The notes beneath the pieces are model-generated. The model saw only the letters and a list, made by a program, of their open reading frames with translations, ran no database searches and had not been told where the DNA came from. A DNA stretch of 64,000 nt from Rhizobium favelukesii (lineage in GTDB: Bacteria; Pseudomonadota; Alphaproteobacteria; Rhizobiales; Rhizobiaceae). The translations under genes and the position numbers were made by a program. Shown piece by piece: positions 27,602 to 36,483 of this stretch. The stretch is taken from positions 3,792,001-3,856,000 of the forward strand of contig NZ_HG916852.1 in the NCBI RefSeq assembly GCF_000577275.2, written 5' to 3'. How positions within the stretch are numbered: position 1 is the first letter of the stretch; each line of letters opens with the position of its first letter.

Positions 27602-27911
27602 GTCTCCAAGGCGGGTGACCGACACCCGACCATACTGTCTCAGCCCATATCGCAACCATGACGCCGCAGATTAGGTCCGCGCTCGCTCATGTCGGAACGT
27701 CGGCGATGCTTCTCCGGGACTGAAACGAAACCTCGGGGGCGATAATCTACCGCTAGCGAGCATTCTTGAACAAAGTCCCGGACAAGAAGCGCCGCGCCCG
27801 GAAGTGGCCAAGGCGCCTGTGGGACAAACGCAGAAAGTTATGCCGCGGTTGCCTGCGGCCTCAGCCGATTTGGGACCATACCTGATTGAAGACCAAGAGC
27901 AAGGACGGGAA
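27602..27911. other. 310-bp intergenic stretch upstream of cobS
   Basis: Lies between the cobS start and the end of the J-domain gene, both on the minus strand. I see no coding frame with a ribosome site and no cobalamin riboswitch B12-box. It presumably contains the cobST promoter. Confidence 0.4.
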
Positions 27912-28523
27912 TTAACAAAAACCGTTCTGCTTCAATAATTGATAGGCCTGAATGACGGCGCGGAACCGTTCTTCCGAGCCGCGGTCGCCACCATTGGCGT
28001 CGGGGTGGTGCTTCTTGACCAGTTCCTTGTATCGGCTCTTGATCTCCGACGAGGTCGCACTGGCATCAAGGCCCATGGTGTCGAAAGCCTTGGTTTCCAG
28101 GCTTTTCAGCTTGCGCTGTTCGGGAAAACGGGGACCGCTTCCCTTGGTGCCGTTGACGAAGCCGAAGGGATCGCGCACGCGGTAGGAACCCGACCGCAGA
28201 TCGGAATGCAGCGGGCTGTTCTTGGCGGCCTTGTTGACGCCGACCGTCCAGGTCGGACGATGCCCGGTTATCGCTTCCTTCTGGTAGCGCGCGATTTCGC
28301 CGTCGGAGAGGCCGGAGAAGTAGTTGTAGCCCTTGTTGTATTCCTTCACGTGCTCGAAGCAGAACAGAAAGAACTGTCCCTCGGCGTTGCGTCCGACGGG
28401 AGCGCGATGCACGCCTTTCTTGTCGCAGCCATCCCACTGACAGGAAGGGGGAGCCTGTTCGGTTTCCTGCTCGCGTTTGCGGCGGGTGCGGATGCGGTCG
28501 AAATATTTGGAATCGAGTCTCAT
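27912..28523 (-). CDS. J-domain protein with C-terminal J domain
   Basis: A 203-residue DnaJ-like co-chaperone. The J domain is at the C-terminus (about 143-203) with the HPD tripeptide at residues 173-175 that stimulates DnaK ATPase. The N-terminal half holds C28-x4-C33 and C55-x2-H58, which could bind a metal. Most DnaJ proteins have the J domain first, so the order here is distinctive, although it is shared by rhizobial homologues as far as I recall. It lies between bolA (divergent) and cobS (downstream). ATG 28523 (MRLDSKYF) is chosen; the longer frame upstream overlaps bolA. Confidence 0.88.
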   Translation of the reverse strand: MRLDSKYFDRIRTRRKREQETEQAPPSCQWDGCDKKGVHRAPVGRNAEGQFFLFCFEHVKEYNKGYNYFSGLSDGEIARYQKEAITGHRPTWTVGVNKAAKNSPLHSDLRSGSYRVRDPFGFVNGTKGSGPRFPEQRKLKSLETKAFDTMGLDASATSSEIKSRYKELVKKHHPDANGGDRGSEERFRAVIQAYQLLKQNGFC

Positions 28524-28623
28524 GGCGGCACTAATTATGGGCCTGCGAAGAGGCGACAACAAGAATTGACAAACGGGAATGTTGCTGGCTTGGTGGGAAC
28601 CTTTTTCGCAAAGCAACGAGACC

Positions 28624-28905
28624 ATGACCCTGCAGACCCGCATTGAAGAAAAGTTGACCGCCGCGTTCGCGCCAGAGCGCCTGAGCGTGATCAATGAAAG
28701 CCATCTTCATGCGGGCCATCAGCCCGACATGACGGGGACCGGCGAGACCCACATGCGGGTGCGCATCGTATCCGCCAAGTTTGCCGGCATGCCACGACTG
28801 GCGCGACACCGTGCGATCACGGAGCTTTTGAAGCCAGAGCTGGATGCCGGATTGCATGCGCTCGCTGTCGAACCAGCAGCCCCCGGCGAAGCTGTGCGCT
28901 GGTAG
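28624..28905 (+). CDS. bolA: BolA family protein
   Basis: A 93-residue BolA-like protein that in this family partners monothiol glutaredoxins in iron-sulphur handling and stress response. The conserved block is LSVINESHLHAGH followed by ETHMRVRIVSAKFAG and LARHRAITELL. The histidines in SHLHAGH are candidate Fe-S ligands. ATG 28624 is chosen for homology; the in-frame upstream ATG at 28579 would add a 15-residue extension. It diverges from the J-domain gene with 100 bp between. Confidence 0.93.
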   Translation: MTLQTRIEEKLTAAFAPERLSVINESHLHAGHQPDMTGTGETHMRVRIVSAKFAGMPRLARHRAITELLKPELDAGLHALAVEPAAPGEAVRW

Positions 28906-28975
28906 CGGGTACAAGCCCATATATGGGTGTTCTGGTCGCTTTTTCCAATGCGACCCGATACGTCACGGTACCTTT

Positions 28976-29455
28976 TCAGCGGATCAGAAGCGCCGTCGCA
29001 TAAAGCCCGAAGCCGAAGATGGTATGCGCCACCAGATTGAGGAAGCGCACCTTGTTCGGGTTCGGCGTCTTCGACGCCGCCCAGCCGATGCCAAGACCGG
29101 GCTGCAGCAGGAACCAGCCGGCACCAACGGTGACGATCGCCCAGATCCAGGCCGGCAGGAAAGTCGGCTCCGCCAGCCAACCCGGCCCGACGAGCAGCAC
29201 GAGCAGAATGGCGTAGACAATGCCGACCGCATAATGGCCGATCCAGCCGAGCGCGAGTTCATGTTCGCAAGGTGCGGCGGTGCCGATATCGTCGTGGAAG
29301 ACCTTGCCATTCTTCAGGTGCCAGAACCAGCGCCCGACCGGCGCCCAATTCGGCAGCGGGCCGCCCGTGGCTTTCGCAAGAACAATTGCCCAGATGTCCA
29401 TAAGGACGGTCGCCCCGATGCCGATGGCGACAGAACGCCAGAAAATATCAAACAT
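28976..29455 (-). CDS. DUF2938 integral membrane protein
   Basis: A 159-residue membrane protein with about four TM helices. The N-terminus FDIFWRSVAIGIGATVLMDIWAI and the segments NWAPVGRWFWHLKNGKVFHDDI and LALGWIGHYAVGIVYA match the DUF2938 family, whose role is unknown. ATG 29455 is preferred; the upstream extension is Arg/His-rich and unlikely. It sits downstream of the CorC-type gene on the same strand, 62 bp apart. Confidence 0.82.
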   Translation of the reverse strand: MFDIFWRSVAIGIGATVLMDIWAIVLAKATGGPLPNWAPVGRWFWHLKNGKVFHDDIGTAAPCEHELALGWIGHYAVGIVYAILLVLLVGPGWLAEPTFLPAWIWAIVTVGAGWFLLQPGLGIGWAASKTPNPNKVRFLNLVAHTIFGFGLYATALLIR

Positions 29456-29517
29456 ATCAAATCCATAATGGTGATGCCGGCGACGGACCCCTCTCCGGCG
29501 CGAGCAATAAAGGGACA

Positions 29518-30834
29518 TCAGCCTGAAGCCGGACCTGCCTCGTTTTCCTCCGCCGGCCGGATACGAAGTTTCGTGATGCGGTTCTTTTCGCGCTTCATGA
29601 CGATGAAGCGCTTTTCATGGAAGGTGAAGGCCTGCCGCTCCTCTGGGATGGTCATCGATTCGTGGATCACGAGGCCGGCGATCGTCGTCGCCTCCTCATC
29701 CGGCAGATTCCAGTCGAGGGCGCGGTTGAGATCGCGGATCGGGACGTTGCCATCGACCACGATCGAACCGTCCGCCTCCTGGCGCACGCCCTGTATGTCG
29801 ATGTCGTGCTCATCGGCAATATCTCCGACAATCTCCTCGAGGATGTCCTCCAGCGTCACGATGCCCTGCACTTCGCCGTACTCGTCGACGACGACGGCGA
29901 AGTGCTGCTTGCGGCGCAGGAAGGCATTTAGCTGCGCTTCGAGACTGGTGCTGTCAGGCACGAACCACGGCTTCTGCGCGATCTTGACGATATCGAGATG
30001 TTCCGGCTCGGCATCGCGCTCGGCAAGCGCGCGCAGCAGATCCTTGGAATGAACCACGCCGATGATATTGTCCGTCGAGCCGCGCCAGAGCGGCATTCGG
30101 GTAAAGGGGCTTTCCAGGATCGTCCTTACGACCACCTCCGGCGGATCGTCCGCGTTGATCGCCCGCATCGCCGTGCGGTGGACCATAATGTCGGAAAGTT
30201 CGAGTTCACCGAGATCGAGGACGCCACCCAGGCGGTCGCGGTCTGCCTTGACGAACGATCCCTCGCGGTGCAGCAGATCGACGGTGCCGCGCAGTTCCTC
30301 GTGGGCCGAAAGCATTGAGGTCTCACGCGAGAGGTTGATACCAAAGAGCGACAGGAGCCAGCGCACGATCGCATTGACAAAGGATGACAGCGGGCCGACG
30401 ACCGCGACGAACAGCTTAACCGCATAGGCGACATTGAGCGCGAACCGATCCGGCGTCGAAATCGCCCAGCTTTTCGGCAGCACCTCGGCGAAGATGACCA
30501 GGATGACGGTCATTGCGAGAGTGGCAAGCGCCACGCCGGAATTGCCGAACAGCCCGAGAAACAGGCTGGTCGCCAGCGACGAGGAAAGGATGTTGGCGAG
30601 ATTGTTGCCGATCAGCAGCGCGCCGATCAGCCGGTCGCGGCGTTCGATGAGCCGCCGCACCAGCCCCGCGCGTTCCTCGCCATTGGCTTCGAGCGTGTGG
30701 ATACGGCTGCGGGAGACCGCCGTCAGCGCCGTTTCCGAGCCGGAGAAAAACGCAGACATGAGCACGAGGGCCACGATGGAGACAATTTCCGGCCAGGATG
30801 CGGAAAGAAATGCCAGCGTGCCTTCGAGGGTCAT
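29518..30834 (-). CDS. HlyC/CorC family protein (DUF21-CBS-CorC)
   Basis: A 438-residue protein with an N-terminal DUF21/CNNM transmembrane domain (about 12-205, starting WPEIVSIVALVLMSAFFSGSETALTAVSRSR), two CBS domains (about 215-345, with MVHRTAMRAI and VVVDEYGEVQGIVTLEDILEEIVGD) and a C-terminal CorC_HlyC domain. Such proteins are linked to magnesium or cobalt efflux, sometimes labelled hemolysins; transport here is inferred. Its start overlaps the aroB stop by 4 bp, so it is the third gene of the aroK-aroB unit. Confidence 0.92.
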   Translation of the reverse strand: MTLEGTLAFLSASWPEIVSIVALVLMSAFFSGSETALTAVSRSRIHTLEANGEERAGLVRRLIERRDRLIGALLIGNNLANILSSSLATSLFLGLFGNSGVALATLAMTVILVIFAEVLPKSWAISTPDRFALNVAYAVKLFVAVVGPLSSFVNAIVRWLLSLFGINLSRETSMLSAHEELRGTVDLLHREGSFVKADRDRLGGVLDLGELELSDIMVHRTAMRAINADDPPEVVVRTILESPFTRMPLWRGSTDNIIGVVHSKDLLRALAERDAEPEHLDIVKIAQKPWFVPDSTSLEAQLNAFLRRKQHFAVVVDEYGEVQGIVTLEDILEEIVGDIADEHDIDIQGVRQEADGSIVVDGNVPIRDLNRALDWNLPDEEATTIAGLVIHESMTIPEERQAFTFHEKRFIVMKREKNRITKLRIRPAEENEAGPASG

Positions 30835-31961
30835 TGCGGGTGTTTCTCCTTGAGGAAGCTCAGCACTTCCGAGGCGGGAACATCATTGGCGACAAAGGAC
30901 TGCCCGATGCCGCGGGTCAGGATGAAGGTCAGTTTGCCGCCCTTCACCTTCTTGTCCTGGGCGATCGCGTCCATCAGCACTTCAGCAGATGGCAGCGTTC
31001 CTGGGATTTCTGCCATGCGCGTCGGCAGACCGACACCCTTCAGGTGGCTTTCGACACGGCGTGCGTCGTCCGGGCTCGCCAAGTTCATGCGCGCCGAAAA
31101 CTCGTGCGCCAGAACCATGCCGATCGACACGCCTTCGCCGTGTACGAGACGCGAACTGTCATAGGCGGTGGCCGCCTCCAGCGCATGGCCGAAGGTGTGG
31201 CCGAGATTGAGCAGCGCGCGTTGTCCAGTTTCGCGTTCATCGGCCACGACGACATCGGACTTTGCCTGGCAGCTTGTGGCGATAGCCTCGATGCGGGCGG
31301 CACCGCCGGCAAAAACCGCCTGCCAGTTGGCTTCCAGCCAGGCGAAGAAATCCGGCTTGTCGATCAGGCCGTATTTCGCCACCTCGGCATAGCCGGCGCG
31401 GAACTCCCGCGCGCTCAGCGAATTCAGGACGTCGGTGTCGGCGAGCACGAGGTCGGGCTGATGGAAGACGCCGACGAGATTCTTGCCGCGCCGGCTGTTG
31501 ATGCCTGTTTTGCCGCCAACCGAGGAATCGACCTGCGACAACAGCGAGGTCGGCACCTGCACGAAACGCACACCGCGGCGCACGATGCCAGCAGCAAAGC
31601 CGGAGAGATCGCCGATCACGCCGCCACCGAGCGCGATGACATAGTCGTTACGCTCAATCCGCGCTTCAAGGACCTTGTCGCAAACGGTCATCAGGTGCTC
31701 GAAGCTCTTGGTCTTCTCGCCCGCCGGCAGCACGAGGGTTGCCGAGGCGATGCCTGCCGCCTCGAGGCTTTGGACCAGCGCCTCAAGATAAAGCGGCGCC
31801 ACGTGCTCATCGGTGATGACGGCCGCTTTCCGGCCCTTCAGGCGCGACGCGATCTCTGCACCGGCGCGGGCGATCAGGCCTGGTCCGATCAGGATATCGT
31901 AGGCGCGCTCGCCGAGCGGCACGTGAACCTTGCGTTCAAAGGCGGAGGCAATCGCATTCAT
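30831..31961 (-). CDS. aroB: 3-dehydroquinate synthase
   Basis: Second shikimate-pathway enzyme, converting DAHP to 3-dehydroquinate with NAD and a metal ion. The 376 residues show the NAD-binding GGGVIGDLSGFAAG, the substrate region PTSLLSQVDSSVGGKTGIN, and the metal-binding histidines in LNLGHTFGHALE and VHGEGVSIGM. It overlaps the aroK stop by one base (TGATG) and the CorC gene by 4 bp, a tightly coupled operon order common in alphaproteobacteria. Confidence 0.96.
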   Translation of the reverse strand: MNAIASAFERKVHVPLGERAYDILIGPGLIARAGAEIASRLKGRKAAVITDEHVAPLYLEALVQSLEAAGIASATLVLPAGEKTKSFEHLMTVCDKVLEARIERNDYVIALGGGVIGDLSGFAAGIVRRGVRFVQVPTSLLSQVDSSVGGKTGINSRRGKNLVGVFHQPDLVLADTDVLNSLSAREFRAGYAEVAKYGLIDKPDFFAWLEANWQAVFAGGAARIEAIATSCQAKSDVVVADERETGQRALLNLGHTFGHALEAATAYDSSRLVHGEGVSIGMVLAHEFSARMNLASPDDARRVESHLKGVGLPTRMAEIPGTLPSAEVLMDAIAQDKKVKGGKLTFILTRGIGQSFVANDVPASEVLSFLKEKHPQ

Positions 31962-32548
31962 CAGGCTGCACTTTCGGTTCGGGCATCGATCACGGCTTGG
32001 AGAACCTCATCCGCCATCAGTTCCTTGCGCACATCGCGCGAGAGGACGGTGAGGTCGGCGAGCTCGTAGATCGGATAACGCGCGTTCATCAGGTTTTCGA
32101 GGGTCTGCTTGGGGTTCTCGGTCTTGAGCAACGGCCGCGTATCGCGCTTGCTGACCCGCTCCCAGAGAACGTCGAGGTCCGCCTTCAACCAGATGGAGAC
32201 GCCGCCCTTCTTGATATGCTTGCGCGTCCGGTCGTTGATGAAAGCGCCGCCGCCGGTAGAGACCACGCGCGGACCATTCTTCAGCAGGCGCTTCATCACG
32301 CGGGTTTCAAGCGCGCGGAACTCTTCCTCGCCGTAAGCGGCGAAGAGCTCGCTAATGGACATGCGCGAGACCTTCTCGATCTCGGCGTCGCTGTCGACGA
32401 AAGGGATGCCGAGCTGATGGGCGACGATCCGACCGACGGAGGATTTGCCTGCGCCCATCAATCCGACCAGGATCAGATTGCGAGAACCGAGCGCAGCACG
32501 AGCCCTGTCTTTCAAGCTTTCGGCAACGGTCAGAACTGGGTCGCTCAT
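31961..32548 (-). CDS. aroK: Shikimate kinase
   Basis: Phosphorylates shikimate with ATP. The 195 residues carry the P-loop GLMGAGKSS (29-37), the shikimate-binding DSDAEIEK motif, and the conserved STGGGAF. The N-terminal 20 residues (MSDPVLTVAESLKDRARAAL) are longer than in E. coli but usual for rhizobia. ATG 32548 is chosen for homology; the frame extends upstream without support. First gene of aroK-aroB-corC on the minus strand. It diverges from the 58-residue ORF and xerD. Confidence 0.95.
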   Translation of the reverse strand: MSDPVLTVAESLKDRARAALGSRNLILVGLMGAGKSSVGRIVAHQLGIPFVDSDAEIEKVSRMSISELFAAYGEEEFRALETRVMKRLLKNGPRVVSTGGGAFINDRTRKHIKKGGVSIWLKADLDVLWERVSKRDTRPLLKTENPKQTLENLMNARYPIYELADLTVLSRDVRKELMADEVLQAVIDARTESAA

Positions 32549-32694
32549 TGGTCCATTCACACTTTGTTTGCGAACGGTATCGACAAATGCAGGTGTAGCG
32601 TCAAGTCGCGGGTAAGGGAAACGTGGTTCAAATGCGCCTTCTTGCGCTTGCAAACATGCTTCTTCATAAAGAAGCAGAGCCATGGAGTTGCTGA

Positions 32695-32871
32695 ATGCCG
32701 AGTTTGTTCCGTTTTCTCGCCGTTTTGGCGGTCATCGCCGGTGCGATATACGGAACGATGTGGGCACTTGTTGTTTTCGTGGAGCCGCAGGAGCGCGACG
32801 TGACGATCCGTATTCCGTCCGAGCGGATCAACCCTCCGTCGACCGGCGCCATCAACCGATCCAAGAAGTGA
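32695..32871 (+). CDS. Small single-TM protein of 58 residues upstream of xerD
   Basis: Short frame beginning [20 protein letters not shown]. One TM helix or signal anchor (residues 4-27) is followed by a charged tail [19 protein letters not shown] and a basic end. GGAG at 32684-32687 gives good spacing to ATG 32695. The stop TGA at 32869-32871 lies 4 bases before the xerD ATG, so the two are almost certainly cotranscribed. I cannot name the family. Its coding nature is supported by the ribosome site, the membrane pattern and the tight junction with xerD. Confidence 0.7.
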   Translation: MPSLFRFLAVLAVIAGAIYGTMWALVVFVEPQERDVTIRIPSERINPPSTGAINRSKK

Positions 32872-32875
32872 GACG

Positions 32876-33829
32876 ATGAAGGATCTCGGCTGGGTTCACG
32901 TCGAAGCCTTTCTGGAGATGATGAGCGCGGAGCGGGGTGCGGCCGCAAATACGCTCTCCTCCTATGAGCGCGACCTCGACGATCTGCACGCCTTCCTGAA
33001 CGGCAAAGGCGTCCGCCTGATGGACGCGGCGTCGGCGGATCTTTCGGCCTATCTCTCCTCACTCGCTGCCCAAGGGTTCAAGCCTTCCTCCCAAGCGCGG
33101 CGGCTGGCTGCGATGCGCCAATTCTACAAATTCCTCTATGCCGAGGGCCTGCGCACCGACGATCCGACCGGCGTTCTCGATGCGCCGAAGAAAGGCAGGG
33201 CACTGCCGAAGACGATGGGCGTCGACGAGGTCGGCAGGCTGCTGGAGCAGGCCGAAACCGAAGCTCAGGATCCTGCGCCCGGCCAGCTGCAGCGACTTCG
33301 GATGCTGGCTCTTCTCGAACTGCTCTACGCGACGGGGATGCGCGTCAGCGAGCTTGTTTCGCTTCCCGCCCGTGTGCTCGATCAGGACGGACGCTTCCTG
33401 ATGATCCGCGGCAAGGGCAACAAGGAGCGGCTTGTGCCGCTATCGCATTCGGCAATCGCGGCGCTGAAGCTTTATGGTCGCATGCTCGCCGCCGAGAACG
33501 TCGCCGCCAAGGTTCCGCAGGAAAGCCCTTGGCTGTTTCAGGCTGCATCCAAGGAAGGCTATCTGCCGCGGCAGGTTTTCGCGCGTGATTTGAAAAATCT
33601 TGCGATCCGCGCGGGCCTCACCCCATCTATGATCTCGCCGCACGTCATGCGGCATGCATTTGCAAGCCATCTTCTCGCTAATGGCGCGGATCTTCGCGTC
33701 GTTCAGGAGCTGCTTGGGCACTCAGACATTTCAACCACGCAAATCTATACGCATGTGTTGGAGGAACGGCTTCAACAACTGGTCCAAACGCACCACCCCC
33801 TTGCCAAACAGGCCAAAAAGCAGGAATAG
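32876..33829 (+). CDS. xerD: Site-specific tyrosine recombinase XerD
   Basis: Resolves chromosome dimers at dif with XerC and FtsK. The 317 residues have an N-terminal SAM-like core-binding domain (about 1-100) and the catalytic domain with R156 (TGMRVSEL), K180 (RGKGNKER), H256 and R259 ([10 protein letters not shown]), H282 (LGHSDISTT) and nucleophile Y291 (IYTHV). All five hallmark residues are present, so it should be active. Gene order xerD-accA is usual in rhizobia, and no mobile element surrounds it, so a housekeeping recombinase is favoured over a phage integrase. Confidence 0.94.
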   Translation: MKDLGWVHVEAFLEMMSAERGAAANTLSSYERDLDDLHAFLNGKGVRLMDAASADLSAYLSSLAAQGFKPSSQARRLAAMRQFYKFLYAEGLRTDDPTGVLDAPKKGRALPKTMGVDEVGRLLEQAETEAQDPAPGQLQRLRMLALLELLYATGMRVSELVSLPARVLDQDGRFLMIRGKGNKERLVPLSHSAIAALKLYGRMLAAENVAAKVPQESPWLFQAASKEGYLPRQVFARDLKNLAIRAGLTPSMISPHVMRHAFASHLLANGADLRVVQELLGHSDISTTQIYTHVLEERLQQLVQTHHPLAKQAKKQE

Positions 33830-33892
33830 GACCGGCAACAAAGGGCGCGCTCATAAAAGGCCGCCCCGGCAAAAGGAACGGAAACGCACCTC

Positions 33893-34846
33893 ATGCACAA
33901 CTATCTCGACTTCGAAAAGCCGATCTCCGACCTCGAAGGCAAGATCATCGAACTGAAGAAGCTCGCCTCAGAAGACGAGAGCATCGACACATCCGATGAA
34001 ATCGGCAGGCTCGAAGTTCGCGTTCGCGAAGCGATGGTCGACATCTATTCGAAGCTCAACGCCTGGCAGAAGACGCAGGTTGCGCGCCATCCGCAGCGAC
34101 CGCATTTCGTCGATTATGCCAAGACGCTGTTTCAGGAATTCACGCCGCTCGCCGGCGACCGCAAGTTTTCCGAAGACGCCGCGATCCAGGCAGGGCTTGC
34201 CCGCTTCCGCGGCCAGCCTGTCGCCGTTCTCGGTCAGGAAAAGGGCAACGACACGAAGAGCCGCCTGAAACACAATTTCGGCAGCGCACGTCCGGAAGGC
34301 TACCGTAAGGCGATCCGCATTCTCGAGATGGCTGACCGCTTCGGTCTCCCCGTCATTACGCTCGTCGATACGGCAGGCGCCTATCCGGGCGTCGGCGCCG
34401 AAGAGCGCGGCCAGGCCGAAGCCATCGCCCGGTCGACGGAAATGTGCCTATCGGTAAAGGTGCCGATCGTTTCCGTCGTTATCGGCGAAGGTGGTTCGGG
34501 CGGCGCGATTGCAATCGCCACCGGCAACCGCGTCTACATGCTGGAGCACGCAATCTATAGCGTGATTTCGCCGGAAGGCGCGGCCTCGATTCTCTGGCGT
34601 GATTCCGCCCGCGCCAGGGAAGCCGCCACCAACATGAAGATCACGTCTGACGATCTGAAGTCGCTCGGCATCATCGACGGTATCATCAGCGAGCCGCTCG
34701 GCGGCGCGCATCGTGATCCGGACAGCGTGATCGCTGCGACAGGTGATGTCATTGCCAATGCTCTCGGGGAACTTTCCAATCGCACGGGAGAGCAGCTTCG
34801 CAACGATCGCAGGCAGAAATTTCTCAACATGGGCCGCAATTTGTAG
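33893..34846 (+). CDS. accA: Acetyl-CoA carboxylase carboxyltransferase alpha subunit
   Basis: Alpha subunit of the AccA2D2 carboxyltransferase that makes malonyl-CoA for fatty acid synthesis. The 317 residues begin [18 protein letters not shown]. Conserved blocks are GHQKG-like [44 protein letters not shown] and [14 protein letters not shown], the oxyanion-hole loops of the crotonase-like fold. Usual length. Located 63 bp after xerD. A 183-bp gap to the next gene contains no clear terminator. Confidence 0.96.
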   Translation: MHNYLDFEKPISDLEGKIIELKKLASEDESIDTSDEIGRLEVRVREAMVDIYSKLNAWQKTQVARHPQRPHFVDYAKTLFQEFTPLAGDRKFSEDAAIQAGLARFRGQPVAVLGQEKGNDTKSRLKHNFGSARPEGYRKAIRILEMADRFGLPVITLVDTAGAYPGVGAEERGQAEAIARSTEMCLSVKVPIVSVVIGEGGSGGAIAIATGNRVYMLEHAIYSVISPEGAASILWRDSARAREAATNMKITSDDLKSLGIIDGIISEPLGGAHRDPDSVIAATGDVIANALGELSNRTGEQLRNDRRQKFLNMGRNL

Positions 34847-35029
34847 TACACAAACGCCGCTGCGCTGTGAATGAGGCCAAACCTTGGCCACAATAATGTT
34901 ATCAATAACTTTCCTACTTGCGGGGACGCGCGCTTCATAGGCTGCTAAGAGTTTGTGAACCATAGTCAGCCTATGATTCGCTCCGCGCTCGTTGAGGCCG
35001 GGTTGCATACTGTTGATGGGCTATTTTGA

Positions 35030-36253
35030 ATGCGCATTCGTCATTTTGCTTATGTTTCCCTGATGGCGCTGGCCTTGGCCGGGTGCAACGATGCATTGGA
35101 AACCGCTCAGGTGGACCTCTCGAGGGTCAAGAACAAGGTCGAGCAGCCGCTGCCGCCGCGTATCCTGTCCGAGATCTCCGCCAAGGGCATGCAGCGCAAT
35201 TCGCCGATCATGATCCGCATCTTCAAGGAAGAAGGTGCGCTGGAGATCTGGAAGGCGAAGACCGATAATCGCTTCGACAAGATCGCCGACTATAAGATCT
35301 GTGCCTGGTCGGGCCGCCTTGGTCCGAAGGTGAAAGAGGGTGACCGGCAGGCGCCGGAAGGCTTCTACAACCTGAGCCGCGCCAACCTGAATCCGAATTC
35401 GAAGTATTATCTCGCCATCAACACCGGCTTTCCGAACCGCTATGACGCGGTCAATGGCCGCAGCGGCACCAATCTGATGATCCATGGCGCCTGCTCGTCG
35501 TCAGGCTGCTATTCGATGACCGACCAGCAGGTGCTTGAGATCTATGCCTTCGCCCGTGATGCCTTCGCCGGCGGCCAGTCGACGGTGCAGCTTCAGGCCT
35601 TCCCCTTCCGCATGACCGCGGAGAACATGGTGCGGCATCGCCTGAACCCGAACATCGAGTTCTGGAACATGCTGAAGGTCGGCTACGACAACTTCGAGGT
35701 CACGAAGCGACCTCCTGAGGTGAATTTCTGCGAGAAGAAGTACGTCTTCAACCAGCAGGCAACCGACAACGCCACCTTCAATCCGGCCGGAGCGTGCCCG
35801 GCAATGTCGACGCCGCCGGCGCTGACGGCCGCCCTTGCCTCCTACGGCAAAACCTACGACGCCGACTATTCCAAGGCCATGAAGAAGTATGACGGCATGG
35901 CCTGGTACGATCCGAGCGAGGCCGAACGCAAGGCTGTGGTCGCCAAGCTGCGGAAGGGTCGCGAGCTCGCCTATGCACCGACCGGCACCTCGCTCGAAGC
36001 GGGCAAGATGGTCAAGGTCGCAGAACTCGAAGAAATGGCGGCCAGCAAGACCGCGTCCACGGTGGCCGCCAATGCAGCGCCCGGCGCTGCGCCGGCGACG
36101 CCCGAAGCAAAGGCGATCGCAGTCGCCGCCGCCGTTCCGGCCCAGGTTCCCGTCCCCACGCCAAGCCCCCTGGCATTCGCGCCGGTGGAGCAGTCGGTGC
36201 CGGTGGAGGTCGCCTCAAAGAAACCGTTCTGGAAGTTCTGGGGCAAGGATTGA
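35030..36253 (+). CDS. YafK-type L,D-transpeptidase lipoprotein
   Basis: A 407-residue exported lipoprotein with lipobox LAGC (Cys19). The L,D-transpeptidase catalytic domain has the motif H152-G-A-C-S-S-S-G-C160, in which C160 is the likely nucleophile. SPIMIRIFKEEGALEIWK opens the domain. The C-terminal 100 residues are an Ala/Pro-rich linker ending KPFWKFWGKD. YafK-like enzymes cut or form cross-links between peptidoglycan and proteins; which applies here is unknown. ATG 35030. The downstream tusA begins 5 bases after its stop, suggesting coupled expression. Confidence 0.88.
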   Translation: MRIRHFAYVSLMALALAGCNDALETAQVDLSRVKNKVEQPLPPRILSEISAKGMQRNSPIMIRIFKEEGALEIWKAKTDNRFDKIADYKICAWSGRLGPKVKEGDRQAPEGFYNLSRANLNPNSKYYLAINTGFPNRYDAVNGRSGTNLMIHGACSSSGCYSMTDQQVLEIYAFARDAFAGGQSTVQLQAFPFRMTAENMVRHRLNPNIEFWNMLKVGYDNFEVTKRPPEVNFCEKKYVFNQQATDNATFNPAGACPAMSTPPALTAALASYGKTYDADYSKAMKKYDGMAWYDPSEAERKAVVAKLRKGRELAYAPTGTSLEAGKMVKVAELEEMAASKTASTVAANAAPGAAPATPEAKAIAVAAAVPAQVPVPTPSPLAFAPVEQSVPVEVASKKPFWKFWGKD

Positions 36254-36257
36254 TGGC

Positions 36258-36482
36258 GTGAGCGCCATTCTCTATGATCTGCGCGGCCTCAAGTGCCCGC
36301 TTCCGGTGCTGAAGACACGCCGCAAGATGTCCTCCCTGCCGAAGGGTGCATTGATCCGCGTCGAAACGACCGATCCGCTCGCCGGAATAGACATCCCTCA
36401 CTTCTGCAACGAAGACGGCCACGAGCTCATCGAGGCCGAAAAGACCGAGGCCGGCCACCGCTTCCTCATCCGCAAGGGATAG
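36258..36482 (+). CDS. tusA: TusA-family sulphurtransferase
   Basis: A 74-residue TusA/SirA-like protein that relays persulphide sulphur, for example to tRNA thiolation. The catalytic cysteine is C13 in GLKCPLPVLKTR, the family signature. The C-terminal half has GIDIPHFCNEDGH. The start is GTG at 36258, 5 bases after the L,D-transpeptidase stop; the ATG just before it (36253) reads into a stop and is not used. It converges with the CobW gene with one base between. Confidence 0.88.
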   Translation: MSAILYDLRGLKCPLPVLKTRRKMSSLPKGALIRVETTDPLAGIDIPHFCNEDGHELIEAEKTEAGHRFLIRKG

Positions 36483-36483
36483 A

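Noticed and set aside
27602..27911. Cobalamin riboswitch upstream of cobS
   Set aside because: No B12-box-like sequence or expected stem arrangement was seen.
32876..33829. xerD as a phage or island integrase
   Set aside because: Neighbours (accA, aroK) and the close match to XerD at all motifs favour the housekeeping recombinase.
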